64,000 nucleotides of DNA from Tomocerus qinae (Eukaryota; Arthropoda; Collembola; Entomobryomorpha; Tomoceridae): the NCBI GenBank assembly GCA_020055645.1, contig CM034546.1, positions 73,346,001-73,410,000 on the forward strand, given 5' to 3'. Under the pieces are notes generated by a model. The model was not told the origin of the DNA. It saw only the letters and a program-made list of their open reading frames with translations, and did not search any database. This document shows positions 35,106 through 46,822 of this stretch, in pieces; the stretch's first letter is position 1, and every line of letters begins with the position of its first letter. The position numbers and the translations under genes are program-made.

Positions 35106-36841
35106 ATGGTTTCTGAAAAGTCTTTACGAGTTCTTAAGTGGCTATTCCATATCGGTTACAAATGTAAGCTCCTACCTTACAAATTGGGCGCCTTAAATGT
35201 GTGTGGTCTGCCAAGACGTCGCCGAATCCCGTACTACGTGATTCTATTTCTCTGCCTTATCTCACGATTTTTAAAAGTATTAATGCTGTACCATATGGCA
35301 ATGAAGGATGACAATTTCGAAGGAAAAGTATATAGATACCATGGGGCTTGCAGTGATAGTCATAATTTGCACGACCAGTACCATCTGCCAATTGAATACG
35401 CTTTTGTTCACGGATGAAATACAAGTTCTGATCAATCGATTCCTCTTCATCAGACAACTAATGCGGCAAAGTAAGTAAAGCTAGGCCTATGAGTCAAAAA
35501 CAGGATAATGAATTCTGCATTTTGATGTAAATCATTTAAAAAAATTTCAAAAAATCAACTATCTAAGTAAAAAATTGTGTTTACAGGGAAATGGTTGGCA
35601 GACGGTAGAGCGAAATCCTATGATAGGATCAGCATTGTACTATCACTCAACTTTGCTATGCATGTATTTATAGCTATTATCGTCGTCCCATTATTTCCTC
35701 GTAATTTTCGCCGTATACAAATATTTCTTTATCATATAAGCTATAAGTACTATCATCACCAGTGATGAAGTTTCTTGAAATGTCGCTATACACAGTGGAT
35801 GTACTGGCTAATACTTTCAACTCTGCATTTTACATCACTCTGTCTTTCATAATGGGCACATGTGCTATCGTTTGGATAAAGAAAAATTGAGTAATAACTT
35901 CCTATCATAAAATACTCTAAATGGAAATGCGATTTACGATTAACAAAATTTTGCTTTATAGGAATCTTGCAGAGACGGCGGTTGCCGCTGGATCAAATGT
36001 ACCCCTTCTTGAATGGTCTGTAAGCTGCAAGGAAATAATGCAGTATTACAGGGAGCTGCAATTATTTTTCAAGGTGTTGAATCTTGCCCTGTGTCGTGTG
36101 ATACTCCCGGGGGTCTTGTTTACAATGAGTACAACCAGGCATTCAGAAAATATAATTTTTCGGTAACCTCGTTACCGGGCAGGCAAAAAATATTTGGTTA
36201 CCGGGCAGACAGCGCGAAGCGCTGCCCGCCCGGCGGGCAGTAATTTTGTAAAATCGGGCAGGCAGCCCTCGTAATTTGATAAAAAACGGACAGGCAGCGC
36301 GAAGCGCTGCCCGACTGAACAGATTTTTTAATAACAAATGAGGACTTGCGAACCCAAGACCTAACGTAGTTACCGGGCAGGCAACGATTTTTGGCTGCCC
36401 TAACCTGGTTACCGGGCAGGCAGCTTTTTGGCTGCCCGAAAAGGGAAGCCCAAAATATTTTGGTTACCGGGCAGAAAAACATTTTCTGTATGCCTGAGTA
36501 CAACCGTTATTCTCTGTTTGTACAATCTCATCAAATTCCCAGACATGTCAAAGAGATTGATAGCACTTTACATTAATTGTATTATTATAATTTTATTTGC
36601 CATCTCTTTTGGGTTGTACATGGCTTATTCAATCGCTCGGTACTCGGAATCAGTATTGAAAACTCTTCGTAGAAGTTGTCCAAATAGAACGAAGAAAATG
36701 AGCAAAATTATCTTTTCGGAATTAGAATCATGCTCTCCTATTGTCCTCCGCATGAACGACCATTACAACTGCCATCAAAATATCACCCTCATTATTTACG
36801 ATAATATTTTCAATGATTTGTGTGCGTTGCTTATTGGATGA
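35106..36841 (+). pseudogene. Gustatory-receptor-like gene, dead duplicate
   Basis: It matches the intact receptor at 19487-20875 over all three exons (same start SEKSLRVLKWLFHIGYKCK, same end ALLIG). Exon 1 has a four-base insertion near 35327-35331 (GAAAAGTATATAGATACC against GAAAAGCAGATACC) that shifts the frame. Exon 2 has a further frame change near 35725-35765. The exon 2 donor GTAAAT is changed to GAAAAA. Exon 3 is split by a 359-bp transposon at 36137-36495. It is not expected to make a receptor. Confidence 0.85.
36137..36495. mobile_element. 359-bp GC-rich MITE (MULE-like) in exon 3 of the dead receptor
   Basis: Terminal inverted repeats AGGCATTCAGAAAAT and (reverse complement) AGGCATACAGAAAAT. 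A perfect 10-bp target duplication GAGTACAACC lies at 36127-36136 and 36496-36505. A 9-10 bp duplication is typical of Mutator-like elements. The interior is built from repeated TTACCGGGCAGGCAG motifs and two GCGCGAAGCGCTGCCCG hairpins, far more GC-rich than anything around it. Confidence 0.85.
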
Positions 36842-37210
36842 AGAAATGTTTTTTTGCGGAATCAGAGAGTGATTTTATGCCAATGGTAATTTATACATTT
36901 TGTAAAATGTTTCATAACGATTTTCTACATTTATACAATACAAATAATTTAGACTAGCATTAATATTCGTCTATTTAAATGTGGCTTACAGGAAAGAAAG
37001 GAACCAGGATGAATGTCAACATCAAAAACAAAGCTTTATAGCTTATGGCTGTGGTTTTTACCTTTAAGCGACCAAGTAGATATTATGGACTTAGGTAAAT
37101 GTTATTATTTATATTTGTCATTTCCTTCCAATGCTAAAATATTATACTATATAAAGCCTTATGCGTAAATCGATTAAGAGGGCCAAACCCTCGTTATGAA
37201 TAATAGAGTA

Positions 37211-37960
37211 GCATTAAGAATCAGGGTTACCAGGTCACGGGACATGACCTCGACTATCAAATTAGCCCTAAACTTGTTTTGGCAAACTTAAAACTCCTCC
37301 GAGAATACTGGTCATAGAAAGACAAGATTGGTCTCTAAATTTGCAGAAAAACCTGGTTGAAGTCTGATATTCTGCGCTTATTCATATTTATCTCCAATTT
37401 CGAGATATTAAGGTTTTAATTTTAAATTCGCACTTTGAAGTAAAAGTAATACATAAATCGTAATTTTTAGTATTCAATGTATTGTTAAAATGTTATTAAT
37501 GCATATCAGATTCCCATCGCTAGCTGTACAAAATTAAACCTGGTAAGAATCTGGTTGGGATAGAATAATATTTTTGACATTGTAATATAATACTGTGTAC
37601 TTGCTGTGTACAGAAGAATAAGGTCTGATTTTTTGCAGCCCGACATCCAAGTTAAAATGCAGCAGATGCACAGGAACATAAAATAACATAAAAATTCGGT
37701 TTTTACGTATTTTTCATACCCGCTAAATGTCATACAGGCGATACACTGGGTTGCCCTGATGTCAACAGAGTAACATTGGAAATTGGATAAATTTTATTTT
37801 TATGTTCCTTAATCTTCAGCAGCATTTTAGCCTGGCTGTCGGGTCTGCAAAATCAGACCTTATACCCTCTGTTTTACCAATAGTACGGAATGAGAAAGGA
37901 AAAAATGTGCATTTATTTCACAATCAGCGTAATTTTTGTGTTATGATGAATTTCATTGCA
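37211..37960. other. Spacer, no gene seen
   Basis: AT-rich unique-looking sequence. I found no domain, splice pattern or repeat that I can support. Confidence 0.4.
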
Positions 37961-38890
37961 ATTGATGAATATAAGTACATTATTTGAAAAATTATGCATG
38001 ACTCTTAAACAGTAATGGAACTTTTATGTTTCATATTATATGATGTTTATAATTATGAATGTAAAACTATCATCTTAATTTACATGTTAATGACTTTGGA
38101 TGCTAGTCCAAACTCCAAAGTTCATGAATAAAGTGAACAAAGAAATTGTAAATTTTGAGGGGAAAGAATTACCATAAAGGGCTGCTAGTTTTGTTTGGTA
38201 CTAAGGAACAAAGGACTACTTTGCCCTTTGCACTATGGACTTTATACTTAAGGTCAACAGGATGTCTCCAATAAGTACGCCATTTTTAAGAAATTTGCAT
38301 TTTGAAAATGCTTCTATGACATATTAAGATGGCAGGATAATTGTAAAAAAATACTTGTAAAAATTGTTGTACAACTTTACAACAATACAAATAAATTTTT
38401 TTGATATTGTAGTAAGTGTGTTACTATACTTTGTACAGATAATGAAAGCTATTTGGGAGAAGTAAAAAATATGTACATTTATTTCACATTATCGTGTGTA
38501 TCATCAAACTGCTAAATAAAAAAGCACAATTTTGTATTATGATGTATTTCATTGCAGTTGATGAAAAGGATTTATGCATGGCCCTTCAACAGTAATGGAA
38601 CTTTTGTTTCATATTATTTTATGCTTATAATTATGGATGTAGTAAATATGTAAAACACCACAATTAATATGTTAATAATATGATTCCAATCCAAAGTCCA
38701 CAAAAGTGAACAAAGAAAATGTAAATTTTGAGGGGAAGGAATTACCATAAGGGGCTGCTAGTGGTGATTGGTACGAAGGAACAAAGCACTACATTGCCCT
38801 TTGGACTTTATACTTCAGGTCAAGAGGATGTCTCCAATAAGTACGCCATTTTTAAGAAATTTGCATTTTGAAAATGCTTCCATGACATTC
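37960..38890 (+). repeat. Direct duplication of the 5' flank of the filamin-NHL gene
   Basis: Two copies, about 37960-38330 and 38560-38887. Both contain AATTTTGAGGGGAA, ATTACCATAA.GGGCTGCTAG, GAACAAAG and GGATGTCTCCAATAAGTACG, then CATTTTTAAGAAATTTGCAT. The second copy leads straight into the gene. The first ends in unrelated sequence. Confidence 0.8.
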
Positions 38891-39023
38891 CTTTGTTCTC
38901 AAAAAGTATTTAAGGGGGACCCTGGTCGAAATTACGATCAGTATTTCTACCGACTTGGACAAGGAACATTCTCTCCAAATCCTCCTCCTGATTTTAACTG
39001 GATTTCTACTCGCTTCTATCGTC

Positions 39024-42000
39024 ATGGAACACACCGAATTGAAAAGCCAGACCCCACTTGGAGAAGCAGAACACATTTGGATGGATTCATTTTCGGACAT
39101 TGTGACTCCTCTGCCGTCACCCATAGTGCACGACCAGGTAAATTTTTTTGCTAATAATCACAAACTTACACTTTGATAACTGACGTTTAAGTATTTACAC
39201 TATCAACAGACTAAAAGCATTTACAATCAATTAATATTTTACCTTTTGTATTTTCCAGCATTCCTTTGTGACTCCAACGCCAATCGAGCTCGAGACTCGC
39301 TTGGATTTTGGAACAGAATTATTTTCGACAAACAACGAAAATCAGGTATACTACAAAATTATTTAAACTTATAATTAATGGAAATAATTTAGTGCATTAA
39401 ATTGTTAATTAAAAGACTAAATTAAATTCTAAATGCATTTCTATTATTTGTTTTTTAGTCTTTCGATTTCTTTGAGAATCTTCCTGACGTGGACACTCAT
39501 TTCCTGGCATCTAACTTTCCGGAGGAAATAGGCACTCCTTTGTCTACCCAACGGCCACCTAAACGTTTGGGACCTTGGGGGAAATTTTCGCTTGCCGAGA
39601 GGAGCTGCTACGACATTTGGGCTGACTATGGATTACCTCCGTCGCCATCTTTTCTCCAACTGTACTCAACAAACACCAAAAAGAAGGTATTACTTTAATT
39701 ATTTTCGAACTAACAATTTCCAATGAAAATAACACAATGTACGTTTGTCCAAGTTTATTAGTTCTAAATAATAATTCTTTAATTCATTAGTCGGCCGATT
39801 TCTTCACCAATGTACAAAAAATGGATTCCAACTTATTCGCTGAAAAGATTCCTGACGATGTACCAACTCGTTCATCCAGTTATCCGTGGAACTCAACAAA
39901 TCCGGAAGCAGAAGATTCAAAAGAAACTTCTTCCAGCGAGGAGAGCAACGATAATTATGATGTTTATCAATTTCTGACTCCATCTACATCTTACTCCGAA
40001 CTAATTTCGACAAACACCGAAATGCAGGTACATAAAACATTTTATATTACTTTTCCAGTGCCTTATGATTTTCAATGCGAATAACTCAAATTATTATTAC
40101 TGAATTAGTATAATATATTTCAACTCGGGTAAAAAATTTTCATTCAATGATTTTTCAGCATTCCAATGTCTTTGAAAGTCTTCAGGACTTGGATACTAAT
40201 CTCATGACGTCACAAGTTTTGGAAGAAATATGCACTCGTTTAACTAATCTTTACTCCTCGGATCATCCGGATGCTTCACTAGAGTTTCCTATCGCCTTAA
40301 GGAGCAGATACAGTTTCTGCACTGACAGTCAGTTGGAAGGGCACGAGGTACATTTTTAATTTAATTATTTTTATGGTAGTAATTTCTAATAGCAATAAGT
40401 CGAAGTCAGAACAAATCAAACTTTAGTACTACTAATTCTTTAATTTCACAATTTTTTAGTCTTTTGATTATTCCTTCGAAATCCTTCGGACCAGGATACA
40501 AATCCTTCGGACCAGGATAACAATCCTTCGGACCATGATACAAATCCGGACCAGGATAGTTACCTACCGGAATATGAATGTTTGGAAGAAGTACGCCCTC
40601 CTTCACCAAATCAGTGGGACCAGAGCTATTGTGAACCTTCAGTGAAGATTCCTGTCGGGGAAAGGCACCCGCACCTGACCATTTTTTGCTTTCAAAATGA
40701 ATGGCCTCCACTTCCATCTTCCTCTCAAGTACTTCCGATAAATCATGAAAACCAGGTATATTTTTAACCATTTTATGACTATAATTTCTTTGGGCAAATT
40801 TTAACTACTGAAAACGTTAATTTACATTCTCAACAATAATTTATAATTTAATTATTTTTAGGTTTTCGTACCCAATTTGGGCTGTGACTTCCAGGCGCTT
40901 TCGAAAGAAATAAGCAATCCTGTACCTGATCAGTGGTTTCCTGAATATCCTGAGTATCCTGAAGCCCCAGAAGAAATTTCTTTCTTTGAGAGAAGCAACT
41001 ACAGTGTTTGGACTGCCGTCTCCCAACCTCATTTACTCCCTCATCCGACCATCTCCTGCTACACAATGTTGACAACTCAATTTGTTGGCGACGTCACCTT
41101 TTACTTGGACTTTAGACAAAGAGCAGCTATTTTAACTCCTTCATTGGAAATAACAGTCCTGGATCCCAATAACCACCCGCTCCGCGTTGAAACATCCCTG
41201 GAAAAGGTTCCGCGTCCACACCGGTTCATCTGTACCTTCCATGCTCCTACTATTGGATACTACTCCGCTTCTATTACGGATGGCATATTGAATCTCCAAA
41301 TCAAAGGAAGTCCTCTCATTATTCCGGTCTGTAGGAATTACAGATTTATACTTCCACCTCGTGTCTTTGCTGATGTAGCTCAAAAATGTTGGGGAATCGC
41401 CTACAGCTATTCCGTAGATCGGGTAAGTATTATTTTCTACATTTCTAGTAATTAACCTGTAATTAATAGTAATTACTAACAATTAATTAAGTAATTAATA
41501 ATAAATCCTAGTAACTAATTTAAATCCATGTTTGTTTGAACAACTATTATACATTGGTACTTATTCTTGTTACTAATTATTATCAATTGTCCCTTACTAG
41601 GTGTACGTGGCAGATCGAGACTCTGATCAAGTTTTCATCTTCAATCGGGATGGATCGTTGGATAATTGCTTCGGCAGTCGTGGTTCTGGGCGCAACCGAT
41701 TTCGTCGACCTACTGGAATCGCAGTTGATCATCGGAATCAACGTCTCGTCATCTCCGACAAAGACAACCACCGGATCTGTGTTTGCACTCTGGACGGCCG
41801 TTTCCTTTTCACCTTTGGTAAACAAGGATACAAGAATGGAGAATTCAACTACCCGTGGGGAGTCGCCGTATCTCCAAAGGACAGCACCATCGTCATCGCC
41901 GATTCTCGCAATCATCGCGTTCAACTTTTCGACGAATATGGACAATTCGTCCGCAAGTTCAGCGTCTTTGAAACAAATCCGTTCGAGTACAAGACTGAAT

Positions 42001-42444
42001 TCAACTATCCTCGAGGAGTTTGTTTCGATAACTTTGGTAAGTCGAGTCATCTCATTCCAAATCGAATCAACGATGCATGAAATCATTACACATTCAGAAA
42101 ATAAGTTTGTACTTTTATCTACTGCAGGAGACAGTGTTTATGTCACGGACTTCAATACTCACGTCGTCCACAAATTCAATGCTGAACTGACAGAGAAAAG
42201 GCAGATCCCACTTTCACCAACCCTGCTGCATCGACCCCAGGGAATTGCCGTCGATCCGGTTGGAAATCTTCTCATCTGCGACTCTCGCAACAATTGCATT
42301 CGAGTTACCACTCCAAAAGGAGAACGCATCACTTCAATTTATGGCCGCAAAGGGTCATCTTTCTTTCATCCTTTGGACATCGATGTCTCTCCCACTGGAC
42401 AAATCGTCGTTGTTGATTTACTTGCCAACATTCGTGTACTTTAG
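39024..42444 (+). CDS. TRIM71/LIN-41/Wech-like filamin-NHL protein without RING or B-box
   Basis: Nine exons: 39024-39137, 39259-39345, 39459-39686, 39791-40027, 40159-40347, 40495-40755, 40862-41422, 41601-42036 and 42128-42444 (809 aa). Residues about 430-530 read as a filamin/ABP280 repeat ending GSPLIIPVCRNYRF. Residues 560-809 are six NHL blades, with VYVADRDSDQVFIF, GKQGYKNGEFNYPWGVAV and FNYPRGVCFDNFG closely matching the TRIM71/LIN-41 propeller (which in that family binds RNA hairpins). Residues 1-372 show no RING, B-box or coiled coil. Instead exons 3-5 (and weakly 6) begin with a repeated F-[FE]-x-L-x-D-x-D-[ST]-x-L module, all in phase 0. ATG at 39024 is the first in the frame joining exon 2; an upstream start exon is possible. 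Exon 6 uses an acceptor inside CGGACCAG at 40494, because the earlier TTTTTTAG acceptor leads to a stop. Probable role: post-transcriptional regulation. Confidence 0.8.
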
Positions 42445-42449
42445 TTTTA

Positions 42450-44960
42450 TTACGTGCCACATAGAGTTATTTTTTACATTTTACACGGTTTTTGTTTATA
42501 TTTATATTAACTTTATATTTTTCTAGCTAATTAATGATTTCTATATTACTATTGATAATCATCAATGTACATGTAAATATTACCATTAATCAATGTATGA
42601 CTAGTGATATTTATGTAGACTATTACTTTGTTGAACTGACCCGTCATTTAGGGCTTGCCCCAGCCAGTACCCATTAAAATTATATGTGCCTATAATTATG
42701 ATAGAGTAGGTAATTTATATATGTAAACCCATCGAGAATGATAATAATAAGTACAAACGATAATCATTTACTAATAGCTAGTGACAGTATTAAGTGCAAA
42801 CCCATAAAAATGATAGTGATAAATATATACCTGTAATTAGTGATAGTTTTAAGCATGTAAACATTTAAATATAAACCCATAAAAATGACATTAATATATA
42901 TATACCTGTAGTTAGGGATAATAGTTAATATAAACCGATATTTATATTACTAAATATATATCCACAAATAATGATATTATCTGCTATAATGTACGCTTAT
43001 AGTTAGTGATATTAATAATTTTATGCCTTAATTAATAATATCAACCGTTGTACTAATTTTGAATTTGGCAAGATTTAAAGGCCATTTTGTTCTTTGATAT
43101 TTATAAGTGTCGAGAAATTGTAAGCACATGATCTTTGGAAAAGTATATCTGCGAATAAATTCTTGAAAACCTTTGTAAGCTTTATCCGGAATACAAACGC
43201 ACGCTTCGCTCACCTTATTGTCCTCACCTAACAGTCCTATTTTAATCATCATTTGAGAAATTCAATACTTGCATTTCATATCTCAGACCAGTGTATTTTA
43301 AAATATTTTCCTTTTTCATATAGTAAATTATACTTTACATGATATTTCAATATTTTCTAGCATACAGTGTGCTAAGTTTCAACTAGTACTGCTGATGTCG
43401 TAAATACCTATGTTTGTCTCAGAGCATAAAAGAAGTACGCAATGTTACAATATACGTTACCCATGCCCATGAGATTCTGTGTGAAAATTATATTTCATCA
43501 TGGAAATCTGTACTTGATAAAATGCAAAATATATCCACCTATGGGTTGGCCTTCTCGATTGAGAAAGAATTTCAGTTGTTATCTCTTCTCATAATTGGAA
43601 TAAAAAATACAAATAGCAGTTGCAGTTGCAAGATACTAGGCCACCAGTACTGCTATTAAATTTTAACATATATCCGTGTCAACATTTTTTGGTTAAAAGT
43701 CGAAATATGCTAATATTAACTCAGAGAGTATTTCATTGTTGTCAGCAATAATATGTTTGGCTCACCCTACCAAGCATGCAGGTATAGATAGATAGGTAAA
43801 TTAATTGCCTTATCTAAGACGGTCATTATATTATAGAGATACTTAAATGTAGACCAAATTCCACAACATCATTTTGTGCGGATGTTACGGTATGCTTTCT
43901 GTACGCGGGTTTAATTAGTAGTCGATAAATCTAATTATGTGAGCCTTTTCCACACACGGCCACCTTTCGAGGTTAGGACGTCAAGAACGTCCCGTCAAAA
44001 AATGAAATATAATTAGCATTATTATATAAAAATCTTATTTTTACGTAATTAATAATTAGTTTCCAGCAAAGCATTATGAAAAATTGCATCTTAATCTAAT
44101 AATAAATCTAAACAGGTGTAATCTTTAATAGAACACGTGTCAGAATGCATACAAAAACGGTTGTGGTAAGTTCACCTTGACGGACGTATACTTAAAACTG
44201 CATTTATGTTTTATTTAATATTCAATTCTGCAATCCTTCATTAGTAAGTTATATTAAAGTATACCAAGACGAATCTTAGTGTACCGATTATAGTTGACTA
44301 ATAATTTATTACGTCCGGTTTATTTATATGATTTATAACTTCACGCTTATCAGCGTCCGTCTACTACTGCTTACTTACCTATGCAAAAATATCTTTAGAA
44401 AACTTAATTCCAAAAGGCAGTTGCTATTAATAGGAATTTATAGGAGTGGGTAAACAAACCACCTTAAATTAGCAGATCTTAAAATTTGAAAATTTTGGCT
44501 TTTTCTAAAATTATAGTGCACTTTGGAACCAAAATCCCAATCAAATTTTGAGTTTAGAAAAATTTGATGTATCGCTACCAAAAGCTCCTAATTACTAAAG
44601 TATGCCATTTTATCTCTGAATTTTGTGTGACCATGATTTTCATTCAATTCAGTGGGTTCAGAGTACACATGTTATTAAGTCTGACGCTGGTCATGAAATT
44701 CAATCATTGCAAAGACTTGGAGCTAGATTTAGCCTTGGGGGAATGTTATAAGTCAGAAAGTTTATATAAGGCGTCCCCAGCGGGTTGTAATTAACCCATC
44801 ACACAACAACGTAATAACTTGTATCATTAGGAAAAATACATGATATCATTTTGTTACCCAAGTATAAAGACTGGTAAGAGTGTACCCACTGTACATAGTA
44901 TTAACGAATATGAATTCACTGACTGCAACGTACTTGCATAAAAATTATTGCAGTGTGGGA
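42450..44960. repeat. AT-rich spacer with degenerate tandem repeats
   Basis: From about 42700 to 43020 a loose unit of roughly 85 bp recurs (AAACCCATAAAAATGATA, then ATATATACCTGTAATTAGTG). Further on I see no gene. Short open frames at 43028-43252 (minus) and 43414-43659 (plus) have no recognisable domain or splice context. Confidence 0.5.
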
Positions 44961-44968
44961 GGAAGACG

Positions 44969-45000
44969 GAGGAAATTAATTCTTATTCTGCATATAAAAG
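44969..45000 (+). promoter_or_regulatory. Core promoter of lipocalin-like copy 7
   Basis: GGAGGAAATTAATTC followed by TTCTGCATATAAAAGTAG. The TATA box lies about 100 bases before the ATG at 45097. The GGAGGA and TTCTGCATATA parts are shared with the inverted copies 1 and 5. Confidence 0.65.
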
Positions 45001-45096
45001 TAGAATTTCGTATAACATATTTATTTCACTTCACGATTGGATTGAAAGTATAGCCTTTTAAACTCACCACTGCACTTTTTTGGCAAATAGCAGATT

Positions 45097-46098
45097 ATGC
45101 ATCGAATATTTTTGATTACATTAGTTATATCTGGAGTAGCTAATTCGCAGTCTACATGTAAGCAAAATTCTCCAACTTCTGTCTGTTTCAATCCTAAACC
45201 TGTTGTACCCGACTTTAATTGGGTAAGACTTTATATATTTATTTATTGAGGAATTTGTCGACCGATTTGTGGCTTGTGAATTATTGAGGCCGAATTGCAA
45301 CATAATATAAACCTATTATAAATAATTTCAAACCACATTGAATTACTTTAACATTTTTTTTTTGATTTTTCTCAAATGGTACAAACTTTGGTTAATTTTC
45401 ACAATATGTAAGATTCGAGATGCGCAACCTGCAGATGGTTGGCATATGGAACTGGGGAATTCTGCTGTTAGATTACATGTAGCTGAATTAATGCAAGGAA
45501 AACTGTTGAACTACACGGACGACTTTAGCAATATGTGTGGACGAGCCCGGTTAGAGCGCAACCAAGACGTGCAAGAAGGAAAATTTTATGGATTTAATGG
45601 TGGAAAATCAACCTTTCAATGTTACCCTTCAAAGGCAATAGATTCAGCCATATTCTGCGACTTCTCGAGCATTGGTCTTAGCAAATACGGTAATTGAATA
45701 ATTATTCTTCTCGAGAAGGCAAACAAGTAAAAATATTTGAACATTAGTCTTCAAATTGGTATAATAATTATAATCTTTGCTTTTTGACTCAAGACGACCA
45801 TTCGCTGTGGTACATCTCATTCACTGACAATAAAAACTTATTCGTTGCCATTTATTGTTTTCCAAATGGTGAAAATGGATGGCTTTCCTACTCAAAAACA
45901 AAATCCCTTACTGCAGAGGAAATAAAAACTGTTTTGGGTCATATTAAATCCATCGGATACGACGATACTGATGTAGTGTCCATGTACACCGAAGCTTGCA
46001 CCGATAATTCGGTTGATGCTTCATATTTGGCTGTTGAACGAGTAAGACCAGATCGTCCCCGTTTTCGCAGCAGACAACTTCGTCGTAATTACCACTAA
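45097..46098 (+). CDS. Secreted lipocalin-like protein, copy 7, opposite orientation, intact
   Basis: Exons 45097-45222, 45413-45689 and 45794-46098 give 235 aa. The signal peptide starts MHRIFLITLVISGVANSQST, with Cys pair CKQNS...VCFNPKP. The core LLNYTDDFSNMCGRARLERN follows, then Cys at QCYPS and FCDFSS. Exon 3 has WYISFTDNKNLFVAIYC, GENGWLSYSKTKSLTAEE, a helix GHIKSIGYDDTDVVSMY and a final Cys. The basic tail ends RSRQLRRNYH. The only plus-strand copy, it is closer to subfamily A in tail and promoter and lies 13 kb from the array. Seven Cys in the mature part could give three disulphides. Function inferred: small-molecule carrier. Confidence 0.75.
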
Positions 46099-46099
46099 A

Positions 46100-46632
46100 A
46101 TCACAATTAATAAAAGGAATTCATTGTACATGACTTGGAAGACTAACATTTCAATTGTAATAATGAATAAATCTCAAAATTCTGTAGATCTTTTTAGAAT
46201 TGAATTGATTACCAGAAATAATGACATAATTCTTATCTTTTGAGTAATGGCATTACAACTTTTCACTTAAATAATGAAAATTTTCTGCACGATACCATAA
46301 TATCATGCTAACAAACCAAATGTTGATGATTATTTTGAGCTTTTCATTTAAATATTTCGTACTCACAGTTTATTTCTGATAAAAATTCAAATTTTGAAGA
46401 ATGCTTAATTCAGCAAACCTGCAGTGCTCTACGTATTTTGGACCACTTTAATTTAAATCTGTTTTAATCAGCTTATCAATAAATATCAATATAATTTCCA
46501 GATGGCTCCATTTAAAGAATTTTAAAAAAAATTAAGTAATAACAAGGAGATAAATTGAAACCATTTTTATTGAGATGGGTTTAAGTTACACTTTCTTCCA
46601 GTATCGTTGAATTTATTTATATTTATGACAAT
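46100..46632. other. Spacer, no gene seen
   Basis: 3' flank of copy 7. AATAAA-type sequences occur at 46109 and 46165. No other signal. Confidence 0.4.
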
Positions 46633-46814
46633 CAAGCACGTATTTAGTAGGGGGGCGGGAGGGGCGCAGCGCCCCCCCTAAAACTGAGAAAAAGAGAATT
46701 TCTTTCTCAAAAATGGCCTAAAATTGCATTTTTTTTCGCGCTTCGCGCGAATATATCTTATTTTTGGTATACTTTTTGCTTCCCCCCTTGAACAAATTTC
46801 TAGATACGTGCCTG
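46633..46814. mobile_element. hAT-like MITE, CARGCACGTAT family, complete 182 bp
   Basis: Ends CAAGCACGTATTTAG and (reverse complement) CAGGCACGTATCTAG. It is flanked by a perfect 8-bp duplication ATGACAAT at 46625-46632 and 46815-46822. The subterminal G/C runs (GGGGGGCGGGAGGGG; CCCCCC) could pair. Best-preserved member in the window. Confidence 0.9.
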
Positions 46815-46822
46815 ATGACAAT

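Noticed and set aside
36137-36495. Bacterial contamination suggested by the GC-rich patch
   Set aside because: Clean terminal repeats and a 10-bp target duplication show a transposon insertion.
41583-42086. Long minus-strand frame opposite the NHL exons
   Set aside because: It is the complement of a well-supported coding exon with strong NHL similarity on the plus strand.
43028-43659. Short open frames of 74-81 codons between the filamin-NHL gene and copy 7
   Set aside because: No recognisable domain, no splice partners and AT-rich composition like the spacer around them.
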